Shown in pieces: positions 43,443 to 52,317 of a stretch of DNA of 64,000 bases. The DNA lies in assembly GCA_016708435.1 (NCBI GenBank), contig JADJFV010000001.1:310001-374000 (forward strand). The letters run 5' to 3'. This DNA comes from Leptospiraceae bacterium. Its GTDB lineage: Bacteria; Spirochaetota; Leptospiria; Leptospirales; Leptospiraceae. Below the pieces are notes generated by a model that made no database searches, was not told the origin of the DNA, and saw only the letters and a list, made by a program, of their open reading frames with translations. Within the stretch, counting starts at the first letter, position 1, and every line of letters begins with the position of its first letter. The position numbers and the translations under genes were made by a program.

Positions 43443-44630
43443 ATGCATCCCAAGATAAATTTTACTTACTCTTTTTTGATATTCAAAATCTGCAAATACT
43501 TTTTTGCTTTTCTTTTACTTTCGTGTAATTCTCACGAAGATACTTCCCTTCAATTTTCTAAATCTCTTTCACCTATCGTATTCAATTTACAAACAGATAC
43601 ATTACAAAACAAAGACTCGGGAGAAAGGTTACCCGATGCTAAGTCCTGTCAGATTTGTCATAAAGAAGTCTATGAAAATTGGTTTAACTCAAGACATCGA
43701 GTAGCATTTACAAATGAGCTTTACCATGACAGTCACGAGAGAGAACCAATGACTTGGTGTATCAATTGCCACGCTCCCTTTATAAATAAAGGGGATAATA
43801 TAGATAATCCCAATCTAAGAATTCAAAAAGAAGATGGGATTTCGTGTAATGTATGTCATGTGCGCGAAGGGAAAGTTCTAGTCAGTAAGCTTCCCTCTAT
43901 AAATAAGAATAGGAAAAACCTATTGCATGATTATAAGATCAATGCAGAAATGGATAAATCAGCGTTATGCGCAAATTGTCATCAGTTTAACTTTCCAACG
44001 ATTCTATCGAGCAAAGACAAATCAAAGTTTGCCTATTCCCATCTTCCCATGCAAAATACAGTTGGGGAATTTGAAGATTCTTATTTTAAACTATACGGAG
44101 AATGTCAGAGTTGTCACCTTGAGCGAGATACATCTAGAACTCATAAATTTTCAGGTGGTCACGACAAAGAACGATTAGCCGAGTCTATATTTGTAACAGG
44201 AGAAAAAATTGGAACTCATACAGTATTGCTTTCTGTTATGAGTGTTGGAATTGGTCATTCTTTTCCAACGGGAGATTTATTTCGTGCCTTAAAGATTAAA
44301 ATCAAAGATGCCGAGACTAAGTTACTATTGGCAGAATTAATTCTTAAAAAAGACTATCAACTGACAAAAGCGTCACCTAACGTGCAAAAAGACTCACCGG
44401 CAATGCACTTGATTTCTGATACCACAATTCCTCCAGCAACAAATGATAATGCTTCTAGCAAAACATTTACAATACAAATTCCAGATAAGGTAATGCTTTT
44501 AGACGCAGAGTTATATATGGATTATCTGCACGGAATCAATCGCACCCAAACAAAGATTCCTATTGAGAATACAATCCTTCCTTTTAAAAAAGTAAAGATA
44601 GAATTAAAGGAATCTAAGAGTCAAGGTTAG
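43443..44630 (+). CDS. Five-heme cytochrome c family protein
   Basis: A 395-residue exported protein. The N-terminus (about 1-28) is a hydrophobic signal ending L-L-L-S-C-N, so it may be a lipoprotein. Five CxxCH heme sites are visible: C-Q-I-C-H, C-I-N-C-H, C-N-V-C-H, C-A-N-C-H and C-Q-S-C-H, in residues about 65-240, with extra His that can serve as axial ligands, as in cytochrome c554/NrfB-like multiheme proteins. The C-terminal 130 residues form a beta domain without hemes. Role: periplasmic electron transfer, perhaps to nitrogen or sulfur oxyanions; partner not seen. Confidence 0.85.
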   Translation: MHPKINFTYSFLIFKICKYFFAFLLLSCNSHEDTSLQFSKSLSPIVFNLQTDTLQNKDSGERLPDAKSCQICHKEVYENWFNSRHRVAFTNELYHDSHEREPMTWCINCHAPFINKGDNIDNPNLRIQKEDGISCNVCHVREGKVLVSKLPSINKNRKNLLHDYKINAEMDKSALCANCHQFNFPTILSSKDKSKFAYSHLPMQNTVGEFEDSYFKLYGECQSCHLERDTSRTHKFSGGHDKERLAESIFVTGEKIGTHTVLLSVMSVGIGHSFPTGDLFRALKIKIKDAETKLLLAELILKKDYQLTKASPNVQKDSPAMHLISDTTIPPATNDNASSKTFTIQIPDKVMLLDAELYMDYLHGINRTQTKIPIENTILPFKKVKIELKESKSQG

Positions 44631-44822
44631 TTTTCTAAGCCGAAATCGAATGCTTTTATAGTTACATTCTAATTCTTCAAATTGAATCGTCAATTCAGAA
44701 AAAATGCCTATACATTCATCGTTTTTGAAACTGGGAAAAATTATTAGAAAGGTCGATTTTTCATTGACTAAAAGAAAACGGATTCAAACAATAAGAACTC
44801 ATATTCGAATAGGAGAAAAGCC

Positions 44823-45602
44823 ATCAGAGAATTCTTTAAAACCCCCGAATTAGGTGCAGCCCTAGCAAAGGCTTTTAAAAAAGGTCCGGAGAATTTATTG
44901 CTCCATGCCTTGCCTCGCTATATTGGTGACCATCTTAGAGAGTTTACTATGCTCGAAACAGAAGGCTTAGAGCATGTTCCTAAGTCTGGTCGTGTTATGA
45001 TCGTTCCGAATCACAGTGGACTGCTTGGTTGGGACGCAACTGTTCTACAAAATGAAATTTTGCGTGAGAAAAAAAGAATCCCACGAACAATGGCACATGC
45101 ATTTTGGGAGTCATCTCCGTTCCTAAAGACATTTAGCCGAAAGATGGGACTCATCACAACAGACTTTAAGTTAGCTGTTAGGACTCTCAAGAAGAACAAG
45201 CTACTCGTGATTTTCCCCGAAGCTGAACATGGAAATTTTAAACCGTCACATAAGATGTATCAACTCGCCGATTTTAATCCCGGCTTTGTTGCACTTTCCC
45301 TTATGACTCAGACACCTATCGTTCCAGTTGCAATTCTTGGTGCAGAAGAAAACTATATCAATATTGGAACGATTGATTGGTTCGAAGATCAAATAGGGGC
45401 TAAGATTCCTATACCGCTCAACTTACTTCCGCTTCCTTCCAAATGGAAGATTAAGTTTTTAAAACCAATCAGTCTGAATAAATACACTCGTAAAGATGTG
45501 AAGAATGAAAAGTTTTTAGTAGAAGTAGCACAAAACGTGCGTTTTAGAATCCAAGCCGCAATTCATAAAGAATTGGTCACTCGCGGTATATTCAAATTTT
45601 AA
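44823..45602 (+). CDS. Lysophospholipid acyltransferase (PlsC-like)
   Basis: An acyltransferase with 'PNHSGLLGWDA' (motif I, with His and Asp seven apart rather than the usual five), 'FPEAEHGNFK' in the place of motif III, and a 'PIVPVAILGAEE' motif. It fits the NHSG-type branch of 1-acylglycerol-3-phosphate acyltransferases. The open frame extends well upstream of the TTG at 44898 and starts best at ATC 44823, with AGGAG 8 bases before it and coding-like sequence M-R-E-F-F-K-T-P-E. An ATC start is unusual: either a rare start or an ATG miscalled by one base. The CBS gene follows at 17 bp. Confidence 0.75.
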   Translation: MREFFKTPELGAALAKAFKKGPENLLLHALPRYIGDHLREFTMLETEGLEHVPKSGRVMIVPNHSGLLGWDATVLQNEILREKKRIPRTMAHAFWESSPFLKTFSRKMGLITTDFKLAVRTLKKNKLLVIFPEAEHGNFKPSHKMYQLADFNPGFVALSLMTQTPIVPVAILGAEENYINIGTIDWFEDQIGAKIPIPLNLLPLPSKWKIKFLKPISLNKYTRKDVKNEKFLVEVAQNVRFRIQAAIHKELVTRGIFKF

Positions 45603-45618
45603 CAAGAGGTTAGAAATT

Positions 45619-46062
45619 ATGGTAGATATAGCAACTTTAAGTAGAACAGAATTATTAAAGAAATTAAAAGTAGAAGACTTGATGACTCGCGAAGTCTTGA
45701 CTATTGATTACGATGATCTCATAGGAAAAGCGGCTAGACTCATGATTGAAAATCATGTTCATAGTCTACTCGTATTAAAATATGGTAAACCAACTTATAT
45801 GGTTTCTACCTATGACTTAATCCGAGTTTCTTACGAAGAAGCATTCAATGAGACTAACGCCGATATGCTCCGCACTCCCGTCGAGACTCTCGTAAAAGGA
45901 CAAAACCTTGTATCGGTTACTACGGATACTACGCTATTAGACGCTCTTTCTTTATATGTTCAATATTCCGTTCATTCTCTTCCCGTCATTGATGATGGAA
46001 ATGTAATGGGAATCCTGACTCTTATGGACTTAGCTAAGTGGTATAAAAAGACCCACGAATAA
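45619..46062 (+). CDS. CBS-domain pair protein
   Basis: A 147-residue protein made of two CBS domains: first about 17-70 ('KVEDLMTREVLTIDYDDLIGKAARLMIENHVHSLLVL'), second about 85-145 ('LDALSLYVQYSVHSLPVIDDGNVMGILTLMDLAKW'). Such Bateman modules bind adenosine nucleotides and regulate partner proteins. AGAGG lies before the ATG. It follows the acyltransferase by 17 bp and precedes the HNH gene by 6 bp; a common operon is likely. Confidence 0.9.
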   Translation: MVDIATLSRTELLKKLKVEDLMTREVLTIDYDDLIGKAARLMIENHVHSLLVLKYGKPTYMVSTYDLIRVSYEEAFNETNADMLRTPVETLVKGQNLVSVTTDTTLLDALSLYVQYSVHSLPVIDDGNVMGILTLMDLAKWYKKTHE

Positions 46063-46067
46063 TTTTT

Positions 46068-46346
46068 GTGAATACAGAAGAATCATTTTGGTCTGATGTA
46101 ACAGACGAAGAAATTTCGAGAGAAAGAAAAAAAGCAAAAGAACTAAAACAATCTGCCTGGTGGAAACAGAAACGTTCCTCAGGCATTTGTCATTACTGCG
46201 GGAAGAAATTCCCTGTAGATCAAATTACCATGGATCACCTAATACCTCTTATCCGCGGTGGAAAGTCAATAAAATCAAACTTAGTTCCCGCCTGCAAAGA
46301 TTGTAACAACAAAAAGAAACACAACCTTCCATTCGAAATAAACTAA
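46068..46346 (+). CDS. HNH endonuclease-like protein
   Basis: A 92-residue protein beginning with GTG. It holds a complete HNH zinc-finger module: 'CHYCGKKFP', 'TMDHLIPLIRGGKSIKSNLVPACKDCNNKK', with the H-N-N/H motif His and Asn and two CxxC pairs. Family members are nucleases of varied role, often solitary in bacterial genomes. No mobile element context. Its last four bases overlap the convergent response-regulator gene. Confidence 0.87.
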   Translation: MNTEESFWSDVTDEEISRERKKAKELKQSAWWKQKRSSGICHYCGKKFPVDQITMDHLIPLIRGGKSIKSNLVPACKDCNNKKKHNLPFEIN

Positions 46347-47632
46347 GTCAACATCTCAAAGAAAGGATGATCTTTTATCATCTCATAGTAATCTTTCTGA
46401 AATGATTCCTTTACTTTATCCGTTGCATTGTAGGCGTGGAAAATACTTTTCTCTATTTCTTTTTCTTCTTCTCTGATTTCATATCCTAGCATCTGATAAG
46501 CAAGAATTCCTGCAAGTCTAGTAATTCTATCCATATGTGAAACCCTACCAACATCTTCATGAGAAAAATTCTGATGAGTGACTACGTCTTGTAAGCCTTT
46601 AGGCATGTTCCATAGCTTGAATACTTTACTTCCAATCTCTACATGGTCAATATGAAATACTTCGCGCTCTAATCCAAGCAAGTCTTTTCCTTCTAAAGTT
46701 GAGGTCTTTACCATATCACTGTATTGGTCTGAGTAGCTCAAAGCGAGAATTGTCATTCCAATCTTTCTTAATAAGGATCCAAGGAATACATCGTCTTTAA
46801 AACTCTTCATACCAAGCGGAATAGAAATATCATAAGCAATCAGAGCGGATAATATCGGTAATTCTTGAAGATTTTTTTGAAAGACTTCTCCTTTTAAATT
46901 TTTACTGAACTGTTTATTGGATTGCAAAAGAACTAAATTTTTTACAGTCTTCATTCCCAATAAAGTAATAGCATCCTTTAAGCTATGGACTTTACCGGAT
47001 CTTCCATAAAATGCAGAGTTAGCAATTTTCATTATATCGGTAGTGATTGCTTTATCCGGACTTATGATTTTTTCTAGCTCTTCACTTCCTCCGCTTGGAT
47101 TGGATGTATCAAAGGTTGTTACTTTAATAGCAACGGCTGGTAAAGGAGGAATAACAAGATTCGCCAAGTTAATATTAGCCGGTGGAGGAGTATCCTTCGG
47201 ATGAATATCATCTCTTCTTCCCAATGCATAAGATATTTTTTGAATTACTTGCGCACGATTGTAAGGCTTTTTAACGAAGGTATCTATCTTTAATTGGATT
47301 AGGCTTTGTATAACATCTTTATCCGTAGAGGCAGATATTACAGCTACTTTTAAATCTGTATACGAATGGCGGATTTCTTGAATTACCTCTACGCCACTCA
47401 TATTGGGCATGTTAATGTCAAGGCAAATGATGTCTGGTTTGTTCAGGGATTCCTTTAAATAAAAAAGTAAGTCTTCTCCATTAGCCGATTCATATAAAAT
47501 TTCAAAACGCTCTGACTGCAAATATCTCTTTAAGAGATTTCTATCGACTGTAGAATCTTCTGCAATCATCACCTTATACGGTTTAAAATTTTCAGGATTT
47601 AGACCAAGAGGAATGTGCTCTTCGTTCATCAT
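46343..47632 (-). CDS. Response regulator with HDOD output domain
   Basis: A 429-residue protein. The REC domain (about 15-140) has the acidic pair 'IAEDS', the phospho-acceptor Asp in 'IICLDINMPNMSG', and the Lys in 'FVKKPY'. After a Pro-rich linker an HDOD domain (about 165-370) follows, with 'LPPLPAVAIKVT', 'IMKIANSAFYG' and 'LLGMKTVKNLVLL'. HDOD proteins act in stress and flagellar or cyclic-dinucleotide-related signalling. It is preceded, 6 bp away, by the small basic protein on the same strand. No kinase is next to it. Confidence 0.92.
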   Translation of the reverse strand: MMNEEHIPLGLNPENFKPYKVMIAEDSTVDRNLLKRYLQSERFEILYESANGEDLLFYLKESLNKPDIICLDINMPNMSGVEVIQEIRHSYTDLKVAVISASTDKDVIQSLIQLKIDTFVKKPYNRAQVIQKISYALGRRDDIHPKDTPPPANINLANLVIPPLPAVAIKVTTFDTSNPSGGSEELEKIISPDKAITTDIMKIANSAFYGRSGKVHSLKDAITLLGMKTVKNLVLLQSNKQFSKNLKGEVFQKNLQELPILSALIAYDISIPLGMKSFKDDVFLGSLLRKIGMTILALSYSDQYSDMVKTSTLEGKDLLGLEREVFHIDHVEIGSKVFKLWNMPKGLQDVVTHQNFSHEDVGRVSHMDRITRLAGILAYQMLGYEIREEEKEIEKSIFHAYNATDKVKESFQKDYYEMIKDHPFFEMLT

Positions 47633-47638
47633 AGACCT

Positions 47639-47836
47639 CTACTTAAACGTAATTCTTCTAGCCTGCTCTCTGTCAGCGGGATCTGGAATCTCTTCAAGAG
47701 TATTATACTTGATTCCATCAATTTTATAGCAAATCTCACCATTATCGTTTTCAAAAGTGATTGTCTTTGAATAACTATGTGAATAAGGATTTGACTCACC
47801 TTTTAAAAATTGTTTTACTTTATCAAGAAAACCCAT
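47639..47836 (-). CDS. Small conserved hypothetical protein
   Basis: A 65-residue protein from ATG 47836 (an upstream ATG at 47854 would add six residues); AGAGG lies about 10 bases before the chosen start. It begins 'MGFLDKVKQFLKG', an amphipathic helix, then a strand-rich domain 'ITFENDNGEICYKIDGIKY' and ends in a basic tail. No named family. It is co-directional with the REC-HDOD gene 6 bp downstream and may act with it. Confidence 0.55.
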   Translation of the reverse strand: MGFLDKVKQFLKGESNPYSHSYSKTITFENDNGEICYKIDGIKYNTLEEIPDPADREQARRITFK

Positions 47837-47866
47837 ATGCATAGACCTCTTCATTATATTTCTTAT

Positions 47867-48802
47867 TCATTTATTTTTTTCTGACTGAACTGATTTGAGT
47901 CTGTCTGGATAATCAGAAATAATTCCATCAACACCAAAAGATATTAGCTTTTTCATTGAATCTTTATCATTTATTGTCTAAGGGATAACTTTAATTTTAC
48001 TTTTTCTACAAGAATCAACAAACTCTGCATTTACATATTCATAATAAGGAGAAATTATTTCTACTTTTAATTCTTTTGCTCTTTCGATGATTTTAGTTTT
48101 AGGACTCGCGAATCCAGAGGATAATAATAAATATTCCCACTTAGAAGGAGCGAATAACGCTGATGTAAGAATTTCAGGATTCAGTTTTTTAACTTCCGGC
48201 AATACTTCTAAAACAAAGGATTGAACTGTTGTCTGCTTTACAACTTTTGCCTCTTCTATTGTATTTACCATTACTCGCGCGTATTCTAATACTTCCTCTT
48301 TGGTATAATCTTTCTCGTTTAATTTTGTTTCGATATTAAACAAAAAAGGTTTTGTGATTTTATTTTCTCTTTCGTAGTCCTTAACAAATTGAAAGAATTC
48401 TTTTAAAGTAGAAAGCTTTGTTCCGGGAACAAGTGTCTGTTCGGGAAAGCGACTATTTTTAAGTGAACCACAATCTAGTTCTTTTAATTCTGCTACTGTA
48501 AAATTCTTAACAGGTAGAAATTCAACTTTAGCCCCATTCGACCATTTACAAATTTCTGGATTTAGCTTATCATCGTGGTGGATAATAAGCTGTTTGTCCT
48601 TGGTCAGCACTGTGTCGAGTTCAAGAGTTGTCATTTTTAAGTCCATCGCTGCTTTAAATGCAGGTAGAGTATTTTCAGGATAAAGACCTCTAGCCCCTCG
48701 GTGTCCTTGCATATCTAATTCGGTGATACGCGAATTTTCTTTTACTTGAGAAAAAGAACAATGAATGAAAAAAAATAATACAATTAAAATCGAAAATCTC
48801 AT
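47867..48802 (-). pseudogene. Exported glycerophosphodiester phosphodiesterase, broken by in-frame TAG
   Basis: Hydrolyses glycerophosphodiesters to glycerol-3-phosphate. The start at 48802 gives a signal peptide with lipobox-like F-I-H-C. Catalytic features: 'GHRGARGLYPENT' (His-Arg), 'LELDTVLTKDKQLIIHHDD' (Glu, Asp, His). The frame ends at TAG in 47978-47980 after 'KVIP', exactly where the family has a conserved Trp ('V-x-P-W-T-x-N'), and continues in frame as T-I-N-D-K ... 'GVDGIISDYPDRL' to TGA at 47867. One base change (TGG to TAG) explains the break. Sequencing error, or a recent loss of function. Confidence 0.78.
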
Positions 48803-49007
48803 TTGATAAAAAAAACTAAACAGGTAAGTAGACTTCCTTTTTAACGGCATTAGTGATTTGTAAATCATATGCAAGGAGTCCTTTTTCGAATTCATAGAAA
48901 CTAGTGTGAAAGGGAAAGGATTTTAAGTAAAGAAGGATTTTTAAGAATTAAACTGTTTTTGGAAATTTATTGACCATTGAAAATATGGGCAACTTTTTTA
49001 GTGAATC

Positions 49008-49859
49008 TCAAACATTGTAGAATAAGTAATCAGATTGTTTTTTCTTTTCAAATTCCCAATTGAAAGAAGTTTCTCGCAGTTGCAAACTTTTTCCTTCTAC
49101 TGTAGAAACCAATTTATACTTTTCCACCTCTCCGAATTCTTGCGGTGCTTTTTTTAAAACATACTTTCCTGCTTTAATCTCTTCTAACACATGCACAAAG
49201 AAAGGATCATGTTCAACTCTTGCTAATTCTTGCATGGCAAAGTAAAATGTAGTTAACCCCTTATAATACCAATCTACAATTTTATTCATACCCGGCTGCC
49301 AGAGCTGCTCTAGAAAAAATTCATTTTCATGAATATAGGATTTTCCCTTGAAAGGCTTTTGAAGGATACGACTCTTCGCATAAATTTCATGATTGAGGTC
49401 ACGATCAGATTCCCCTTCGTAATCAGTGCCAATCCATTTAATCCAGGCTTTCTTTTCTTTCGATGGCATCAGAGGAAGAAGGGCAAATAGATAATTCTGA
49501 TCTTTAAAAATTTTTTCATGAGAGAGAAAATCCAGAATTTCAAATGGAATTGTAAAGGCACCATCATTCCATTCGATTATATAGGGAATGTCTTCAAAGT
49601 AGGCGTAATCGGTTGGAATTTCCGAGATAAGCGCATCCCCGAATTGCGAAATGAGGAAGACAAGAGAAATGACTTCATGCTTTTTTAAATTGGAAAATAC
49701 TTGCACAAAGTTGCATTTAGTCTTGAGCGCTGACTGAATCATTTGGTATTGTTGCTTTTCAAATTGGTTTGCAGAAAGAATAAGACCAAAGTTCTTTTGG
49801 AATTTAACAAGGGAATTCGTCTTGATTAAATTTAGATTTCCTGAAACCAAAAAAGGCAT
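49008..49859 (-). CDS. Hypothetical cytoplasmic protein
   Basis: A 283-residue protein with no signal or membrane segment. It is rich in Phe, Trp and Lys, with helical segments toward the C-terminus ('FYFAMQELARVEHDPFFVHVLEEI'). No family was recognised. It ends 6 bp after purD on the same strand, so it is probably downstream in the purD transcript. Confidence 0.5.
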   Translation of the reverse strand: MPFLVSGNLNLIKTNSLVKFQKNFGLILSANQFEKQQYQMIQSALKTKCNFVQVFSNLKKHEVISLVFLISQFGDALISEIPTDYAYFEDIPYIIEWNDGAFTIPFEILDFLSHEKIFKDQNYLFALLPLMPSKEKKAWIKWIGTDYEGESDRDLNHEIYAKSRILQKPFKGKSYIHENEFFLEQLWQPGMNKIVDWYYKGLTTFYFAMQELARVEHDPFFVHVLEEIKAGKYVLKKAPQEFGEVEKYKLVSTVEGKSLQLRETSFNWEFEKKKQSDYLFYNV

Positions 49860-49865
49860 AGAATT

Positions 49866-51134
49866 CTATAAAGCCCTATGGCAAATATCTGTGCGATAAA
49901 AAGTATTATCCTGCGGATTTGCTTTTATATAAGAGTAAGCATTATTAACCGCTGTCCTCAGATTCGTAGCATAAGAGCTAATGCCAAGTATCCTCCCACC
50001 AGTAGAAAGAAGTGTTCCGTCTTCACCGCGATTTGTGCCTGCATGAAATATTTCCACTCCTGCCATCGGCTTTGGTAAGTTCAACGGAATATTCTTTATA
50101 TAGTCATTTGGATATCCATTAGCCGCCAAAACTACAATGCAAGATGCTCCCTCGCGAAGAGTGATTTCTTTTTTAGTTAAATTTCCTTTTGCTGATTGTA
50201 AAAATATTTCTAGTAAATCATCTTGAATTAAAAGCATTAAACTTTGTGTTTCCGGATCTCCGAACCTACAATTAAATTCAACGACTCGCGCATAACCAGA
50301 TTTATCCACCATGAATCCTGCATAAAGTAGTCCCTTATAAGGAAATCCTTTTTTACGAAGTCCATCAAGCATTGGTTGAAATACTTCTTTTCTTACTTGC
50401 GCATAGACTTTATCTGTTGCAATCGGTGCAGGACAATAAGCACCCATTCCACCGGTATTCGGTCCTGTATCTCCATCATAAGCTCTCTTATGATCTTGAA
50501 GCGCTGGAAGTATAATAAAATTAGCCCCATCGGATATTGCAAAAATAGAAGCTTCTTCTCCTTGCATAAATTCCTCAATGACTACCTTAGATCCACTTGC
50601 CCCAAATTTATTGTCTAGAAAAATTTCCTTTAATGCGTTTAACGCTTCTTCCATTTTAAAGCAAACAGTCACGCCCTTACCGGCAGCAAGTCCATCTGCT
50701 TTAATCACGATTGGCACGCCTTCTTTTTCTAAATAAGACTTTGCAGAATTATAATCTGAAAATGTTTCATAGCGAGCAGTCGGAACTCCGAACTCTTTCA
50801 TGAGAGTCTTCGCAAAATCTTTAGAGCCTTCTAACTGAGCACAGTATTTAGAAGGACCAAAGCAGGGAATACCAGCTTCTTCTAACCAATCTACAATTCC
50901 ATCTACAAGTGGCTCTTCGGGACCTACTACGACTAAATCAAATTTTTCTCTTTGAATAAACGATACAGTGCTTGCTTTGTCTTTTAGATTCAAGGAAGAC
51001 ATCGGTAGTAGTTCCTCTAACGGAAAACCACCATTACCCGGATATACCTTTAATTCCTTTAACAAAGGAGATTGTCTCAGTTTATAGGCTAACGCCGATT
51101 CTCTACCACCACTACCTAGGAGTAATACTTTCAT
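49866..51134 (-). CDS. purD: Phosphoribosylamine-glycine ligase
   Basis: Joins phosphoribosylamine and glycine (ATP-dependent), the second step of purine synthesis. The 422-residue length is standard. ATP-grasp features: 'LLLGSGGRESALA' start, 'IVIKADGLAAGKGVTV' phosphate loop, 'VIEEFMQGEEASIFAI', and 'VVEFNCRFGDPETQS' metal site. The gene starts 1 bp after valS, so purD and valS overlap functionally in one transcript. Two PurF-like enzymes that make its substrate lie in the same window. Confidence 0.97.
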   Translation of the reverse strand: MKVLLLGSGGRESALAYKLRQSPLLKELKVYPGNGGFPLEELLPMSSLNLKDKASTVSFIQREKFDLVVVGPEEPLVDGIVDWLEEAGIPCFGPSKYCAQLEGSKDFAKTLMKEFGVPTARYETFSDYNSAKSYLEKEGVPIVIKADGLAAGKGVTVCFKMEEALNALKEIFLDNKFGASGSKVVIEEFMQGEEASIFAISDGANFIILPALQDHKRAYDGDTGPNTGGMGAYCPAPIATDKVYAQVRKEVFQPMLDGLRKKGFPYKGLLYAGFMVDKSGYARVVEFNCRFGDPETQSLMLLIQDDLLEIFLQSAKGNLTKKEITLREGASCIVVLAANGYPNDYIKNIPLNLPKPMAGVEIFHAGTNRGEDGTLLSTGGRILGISSYATNLRTAVNNAYSYIKANPQDNTFYRTDICHRAL

Positions 51135-51135
51135 A

Positions 51136-52317
51136 CTAGTTTAGCTTCTCCATACTTTTTAAAACTGTTTCTAATTTTGATTTCAAGCCATCCATTTTTT
51201 CTTGCTCTTTTGCGATTACTTCTGGTTTGGCTTTGGAAATGAATTCAGGGTTGGAAAGCTTTTTATTAATCTTTTCCATGTCTGATTCAAGCGTAACTTT
51301 TTCTTTATTTAATCTTTCGCGCTCTTTACCAAAGTCAATCATTCCAGAAAGAGGAAGAATAATTTCGCCGCGAGAGAATGCAGCAATCGAGTCTGATTGC
51401 TCTGCCGCATAATCAGGAGTAAACGATAATTCTTCAGCACGAGACAACTGTAAGATAGAAAGTTTTTCTTCTTCGATGATTGCTTTTGTCAATGCATCTT
51501 TTGATTTAATAATCATCTTACATTTCTTATCAGGTGGAATATTTAAGTCTGCTCGAACAACGCGAACTTTAGAAACGATTTCGATTAAGAGTGAAAGCTT
51601 TTCTACTTTAGTAGAATCTCCAATTGTAAAAGCCTTAGGCCAATCTGAATTAGTTAGAGCTTTGTCAAAGAAAACAGAATGAATTTCTTCTGTGATAAAT
51701 GGCATGAAAGGGTGCAGTAAATTCAGAGCGGATAATAGCACATGCACTAGAGTCTGTCTTGCGGTTTCTAATGATTTGTCTCCAGACTTTCCGTAAATGC
51801 GCGGTTTCACAAGCTCAATATACCAGTCACATAAATCGCCCCAAATAAAATCGTAAATAGATGCCGCCATTTCATAAAAGCGATATTCGCTATAAGCCTT
51901 CTCATAAGCTGCTAAACATTGATTAAAACGATCTAGAATCCAAGCATCACTTGATTCTAACTCAGAAGGATTGATTTCTTTTAATTGAAAATTCTCAGGG
52001 AGATTCATGAGAATAAAACGACTGGAGTTCCAAATCTTATTACAGAAAGAACGATATCCATCTAGTCTGCTTTCATCGAATAATATGTCTTTGCCTTCGG
52101 GAAGTGTAGCAGCAAGAAAAAATCGAAACGAATCTGTTCCATACTTGGACATCATATCGAGCGGATCAATGGTATTACCCAGTGACTTACTAAATTTCTT
52201 TCCGTGTTTATCGCGAACGAGCCCGTGGATTAAAACTTTCTTAAAAGGAATAACTCCATCATTAAACTTAAGCCCAAACATAATCATCCGAGCCACCCAA
52301 AAAGAAAATAATATCAA
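51136..52317 (-). CDS. valS: Valine-tRNA ligase, C-terminal part (frameshifted)
   Basis: The C-terminal region of valyl-tRNA synthetase: 'RDKHGKKFSKSLGNTIDP' with the KMSKS-type K-F-S-K-S motif, the anticodon-binding helical domain, and the C-terminal coiled-coil arm (about last 60 residues, 'ERLNKEKVTLESDMEKINKKL'). The frame begins in the wrong place because of one extra A in the A5 run 52299-52303; after removing it the protein continues from 'FDIIFF' into 'WVARMIMFG'. An essential gene, so an assembly error is the simplest reading. Confidence 0.88.
   Translation of the reverse strand: MILFSFWVARMIMFGLKFNDGVIPFKKVLIHGLVRDKHGKKFSKSLGNTIDPLDMMSKYGTDSFRFFLAATLPEGKDILFDESRLDGYRSFCNKIWNSSRFILMNLPENFQLKEINPSELESSDAWILDRFNQCLAAYEKAYSEYRFYEMAASIYDFIWGDLCDWYIELVKPRIYGKSGDKSLETARQTLVHVLLSALNLLHPFMPFITEEIHSVFFDKALTNSDWPKAFTIGDSTKVEKLSLLIEIVSKVRVVRADLNIPPDKKCKMIIKSKDALTKAIIEEEKLSILQLSRAEELSFTPDYAAEQSDSIAAFSRGEIILPLSGMIDFGKERERLNKEKVTLESDMEKINKKLSNPEFISKAKPEVIAKEQEKMDGLKSKLETVLKSMEKLN

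Noticed and set aside
46068..46346. HNH gene as part of a mobile intron or defence island
   Set aside because: No reverse transcriptase, restriction or phage genes are near; it sits in an ordinary operon.
47978..47980. Stop-codon reassignment of TAG to Trp
   Set aside because: Only one gene here shows it, and other genes use normal stops; one substitution is simpler.
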